Origin: an uncultured Caulobacterales bacterium
GTDB lineage: Bacteria > Pseudomonadota > Alphaproteobacteria > Caulobacterales > Maricaulaceae
NCBI GenBank assembly: GCA_937929915.1
Contig: CALFUN010000008.1
Location: 62,001-126,000, forward strand
Direction of reading: 5' to 3'
DNA length: 64,000 nucleotides
Shown here: positions 63,505-64,000 of the stretch, piece after piece
How positions within the stretch are numbered: the first letter of the stretch is position 1
How the letters are laid out: each line of letters starts with the position of its first letter
The notes under the pieces: generated by a model
Databases searched by the model: none
Seen by the model: the letters and a program-made list of their open reading frames with translations, nothing else
What the model was told of the DNA's origin: nothing
Made by a program: the position numbers and the translations under genes

Positions 63505-63533
63505 TTTACACTGCCAGTAAATTATGTTATAAT
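63505..63533 (+). promoter_or_regulatory. sigma-70-like promoter of the second tonB gene
   Basis: TTTACA (63505-63510) is a good -35. Exactly 17 bases later is a perfect TATAAT (63528-63533). Predicted RNA start is about 63540, 23 bases before the ATG. Confidence 0.75.
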
Positions 63534-63562
63534 ATATCATTAACTGATATGGAGGACATTTA

Positions 63563-64000
63563 ATGCTACACAAAGACATGTCTGAAACCCCAAAACCAGC
63601 CATGACACAGTCGATGCGTTGGGGATTGGCTCTGCCATTCGCTGTTTTGATAACAATAGGGCTAGGGGCTGTTATGGCCAGTTTAATCGCTGCCGAATTT
63701 ATCCCGCAAGATAAGCGCGCTGTTGTTAGAGCAAATATAAACCCTGTGGCAGTGGATATTTTTCGCACTAATTGTATTGTTCCACCAAGGCACCCAAGAG
63801 AAATAGAGGTACCACCACCACCGCCAAGCTTGAGTATAGCGAAAACCGAATCCGTAAATTTGAGCATTATCACACCAAAAGACGTGGTGTTTGAGCTTGA
63901 TTGGGCGAGTATATTGCCTGAAAAAGCTGTGAGTTTGAACATAGATAGTCAGTATCAACCGATTGTGCGCGCAGCACCAATCATGCCGCTTAACGCACAC
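63563..64000 (+). CDS. second TonB-family protein (3' end beyond window)
   Basis: The ATG at 63563 has GGAGG (63551-63555) upstream. The visible 146 codons encode a short tail, a membrane anchor (PFAVLITIGLGAVMASLIAA), EFIPQDKRA as in the first TonB, a proline-rich segment (EVPPPPPSLSIAKTE) and the first part of the C-terminal fold (QYQPIVRAAPIMPLNAH) matching PLVRIPPIMPTRA of the first copy. This is a paralogue of the tonB at 61102. The C-terminal contact region is missing. Its own promoter and the terminator before it make it a separate unit, perhaps with further genes beyond the window. Confidence 0.85.
   Translation, partial: MLHKDMSETPKPAMTQSMRWGLALPFAVLITIGLGAVMASLIAAEFIPQDKRAVVRANINPVAVDIFRTNCIVPPRHPREIEVPPPPPSLSIAKTESVNLSIITPKDVVFELDWASILPEKAVSLNIDSQYQPIVRAAPIMPLNAH

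Noticed and set aside
63424-64000. Minus-strand frames opposite the right-edge gene
   Set aside because: They are antisense to the second TonB, which has a ribosome-binding site, promoter and family motifs on the plus strand.
1-64000. CRISPR arrays, insertion sequences, integrase, rRNA or plasmid origin
   Set aside because: No regularly spaced repeats, transposase or integrase motifs, rRNA blocks or replication genes were seen in any part of the window.

Overview
The window looks like chromosomal DNA from an alphaproteobacterium of moderate G+C content. Several things point to the Caulobacterales/Maricaulales/Hyphomonadales side: the SUV3-like helicase, S4-domain protein, seven-iron ferredoxin and CarD run together in one block; a TIGR02301 protein sits beside a NUDIX hydrolase; a large TonB-dependent receptor is paired with a DUF6445 protein; and an expanded DUF3450/ExbB/ExbD/TonB/TPR operon is present. 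Lipoproteins, TonB receptors and glycine-zipper surface proteins suggest an aquatic, surface-active heterotroph. The order or genus is an inference. No prophage, insertion sequence, CRISPR array or integrase was seen.

Layout. 1-4199 (minus): sugar-acid cluster with gluconokinase, GntP permease, a GPH-type sugar symporter and a LacI regulator cut by the left edge. 4433-6397: fatty-acid beta-oxidation fusion enzyme. 6453-10530: YbbA/YbbP-like ABC system divergent from a TesA-like lipoprotein. 10819-17545: nuclease-like protein, carD, fdxA, S4 protein, RNA helicase, DUF3108 protein. 17774-26934: rpmB, a candidate small gene, folE, a ClpP-fold protein, cysS, GIY-YIG protein, glutathione transferase, a peptidase-like lipoprotein, ileS. 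27029-34820: pyrC, META protein, TIGR02301, NUDIX, SRAP, YihY, yaaA, FAD oxidase, tsaC, YceI. 34885-40231 (plus): lepB, phosphatase-like protein, xseB, ispA, dxs, tlyA, which includes the usual xseB-ispA-dxs-tlyA isoprenoid block. 40228-41943: indoleamine dioxygenase divergent from an Lrp/AsnC regulator. 41998-44788: three tandem secreted glycine-zipper proteins. 44960-49796: aroC, mini J-domain protein, pdxH, DUF1499, MBL hydrolase, a secreted protein of unknown function. 50077-55977: TonB-dependent receptor, DUF6445, sppA. 56245: tRNA-Gln. 56573-64000: the duplicated TonB-energising operon.

How the genes work together. The right end is the most unusual part. Two DUF3450 proteins, a long periplasm-extended ExbB (TtpC-like), a normal ExbB, two different ExbDs, a TonB and a TPR protein are closely spaced and co-oriented. 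A terminator follows, then a second TonB with its own promoter, cut by the right edge. This resembles the TtpC-type TonB systems of marine bacteria, but several components are doubled. It probably energises receptors like the one at 50077-53355. Housekeeping operons fill most of the rest.

All calls come from reading translated sequence and motifs by eye. No database search was run. Start codons were re-chosen where ribosome-binding sites, signal peptides or family alignments argued for it.
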